DNA of 64,000 nt from Phycisphaerae bacterium (lineage in GTDB: Bacteria; Planctomycetota; Phycisphaerae; UBA1845), in NCBI GenBank assembly GCA_029260235.1, contig JAJDDP010000009.1, positions 33,711 to 97,710 of the forward strand, written 5' to 3'. A program made the position numbers and the translations under genes. The notes below the pieces were generated by a model, which was not told the DNA's origin, searched no databases, and saw only the letters and a program-made list of their open reading frames with translations. Positions 63,801-64,000 of this stretch are shown here, in pieces. Position 1 is the first letter of the stretch; each line of letters begins with the position of its first letter.

Positions 63801-64000
63801 ACGAACCTCTGCCTCGACATCCTGGCCAACAACATCGAGCCACGGCTCAGTGGTGTGACCAGCGTTGAGATAGACATTGACGCGAGCGTGGCTACCTCTG
63901 CTACGGTCAGTTGCGTCAATGGTGGCGATCTGAGTGCCTCAGCCAGCGTCTCGCAGGCTGGTAGCACGGTTACGGTCACCCTCGCCCCGGCACTGCCGGA
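60846..64000 (+). CDS. Very large secreted cysteine-rich protein, 3' truncated by window edge
   Basis: This frame is absent from the ORF track because no stop is reached; it stays open for 1051 codons. The ATG is preceded by GGAGGT. A signal peptide (KAIGVAAIGFVACSLSAYAA) is followed by two similar ~120-residue modules at about residues 95-200 and 795-920. Both run GTPEGE...CG-T-C...RDTDWW/RDVDWY...SEF. Four CC-x(3-6)-C-type modules (CCVGESC, CCLPNGSC, CCQNTGAC, CCGGAPFFAC) lie at ~250-560. The rich GGT/GCT codons differ from neighbouring genes and suggest high expression. Surface or sheath protein is inferred; function unknown. Confidence 0.85.
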   Translation, partial: MNEATGCCRWRKAIGVAAIGFVACSLSAYAAVEPMGNGSGSTPGTDEKSGVMAKSLMQFEHFGTTSPAYLYSQFAEANALRGTGVCTPDLPCTGTPEGESGVLCTVTIGQPAPDDQFNSGCNATTPAFSPISCGETVCGEGFFLTDGGNLARDTDWWIFHVDQQSLMTWSVTSEFIQTIGILTGNDGTCPVTGFFNSAATGACTNGFIQECLAPGTYMLFVAPNFGANTGLTFSCLQYEATLTCAPPCIVACCVGESCVETDSFDCVDVLAGINIGAGSDCTNPAICALGCSTVTPILCDGQVAIDNTTNNVVPNPFFTCAAGSGQIGVLWYEFTATDDSAYVNTCASIPASGGDSTIAVYSGLCNAVDLIEIGCGEDEGCSDANSPWLSETHVTGLTVGNSYFIQFAAWDAAARGQYVLDVVCPSPAFAPGPCCLPNGSCEILSETNCIAASGQYQGPEDPGVFDCDNGDACGAGACCQNTGACSETTQALCEGVIGSTFIPGANCTSDTGFTANPCDGTCCGGAPFFACTNTDENSCLTTWYADEACTTNFWTCPRPRCATINVPANCQSPALESVFGVDVAVPGNIIASSSDSNQVFEDPANPGVLVGTADMDDFIPASTPVSEVCWWGFYSDLSTNAPDGGKCQVNDQFTITFFNDGGDACPVGAPIASETVTSLRATTGDRVTASSNLTYQYNASITPVAVIPGQCYWIAITNNTDPLQTGTQTCRWLWVTAPFAEGNGRSLGTFTNDPTIPQNCADPNNRNVWDYAFCLDVAISPCDFCGGDFCAGGTPEGEPICTNGYVDTFNDGCGASDGTITTNGNFTSVACGDTICATSGNYRSPIPCPNGTVDCPLGETCQTNGNCTGDDGFFRDVDWYAVTVPASDTYEWCVQSEFPYTTGLINTFGQPNCPMGLPWLTLAVGAACEANCEPTTLDAGIYYAVYRPQVFNGIPCGSEYTVSLVCPGVAPCVTTAARSCNLHGATNLCLDILANNIEPRLSGVTSVEIDIDASVATSATVSCVNGGDLSASASVSQAGSTVTVTLAPALP

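Overview
The window looks like a chromosomal, origin-proximal segment of a Gram-negative-type bacterium with many planctomycete traits, most likely a Phycisphaerae-like lineage. This is inference. The supporting signs are repeated short zinc-ribbon membrane proteins (C-x2-CGY-x-L...CPEC), a DksA-like protein with a lysine-rich histone-H1-like tail, a huge cysteine-rich secreted protein with CC-x-C modules, paired alkaline-phosphatase-superfamily enzymes, and a topoisomerase VI B subunit beside dnaA. No 16S rRNA gene is present to settle it.

Layout. 1-2024: end of a flippase-like membrane protein and a LysM/L,D-transpeptidase. 2058-9395: an iron-sulfur island. It has a complete iscR-iscS-iscU-iscA-hscB-hscA-fdx-iscX operon on the minus strand, with a divergent ygfZ-like gene. 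A palindromic operator lies inside the iscR promoter, and a near-identical site lies upstream of a B12-binding radical SAM gene at 12.6-14.1 kb. 9.4-20.4 kb: a lipoprotein, a POT peptide transporter, an FHA-rhomboid fusion, a probable selenocysteine-containing AhpD-family protein (in-frame UGA plus SECIS-like hairpin), an MBL hydrolase and five of the six zinc-ribbon membrane proteins. 20.9-29.9 kb: the replication cluster gyrB-dciA-dnaN-dnaA on the minus strand (no recF), a candidate oriC between dnaN and dnaA, then top6B and an orphan DNA methyltransferase on the plus strand.

30-45 kb: deoC, hypothetical proteins, a beta-helix/PA14 protein, a beta-phosphoglucomutase-like HAD enzyme, tRNA-Leu(GAG), DksA-like, lspA and ribD. 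43.6-48.3 kb: an Opu/EgtU-type ABC transporter (ATPase plus a fused binding protein-permease) followed by egtB-egtD for ergothioneine synthesis. 49.3-50.0 kb: a fluoride channel with a DUF190 partner. 50.3-51.2 kb: a secreted protein made of five 45-residue six-cysteine repeats. 51.7-59.6 kb: a minus-strand envelope or lipid gene group with a glycosyltransferase, LpxL-like acyltransferase, carrier protein, DltA-like adenylating ligase and two AP-superfamily enzymes. 60.8 kb to the end: the start of a very large secreted cysteine-rich protein that the ORF track misses because it has no stop inside the window.

Working together: the Isc genes supply Fe-S clusters and IscR probably links their synthesis to at least one radical SAM enzyme. 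The ergothioneine genes and the selenoprotein suggest investment in thiol and peroxide redox defence. Small mobile or palindromic repeats (a ~95 bp element with terminal inverted repeats in two copies, REP-like hairpins, and inverted repeats flanking a small gene) are scattered between genes.
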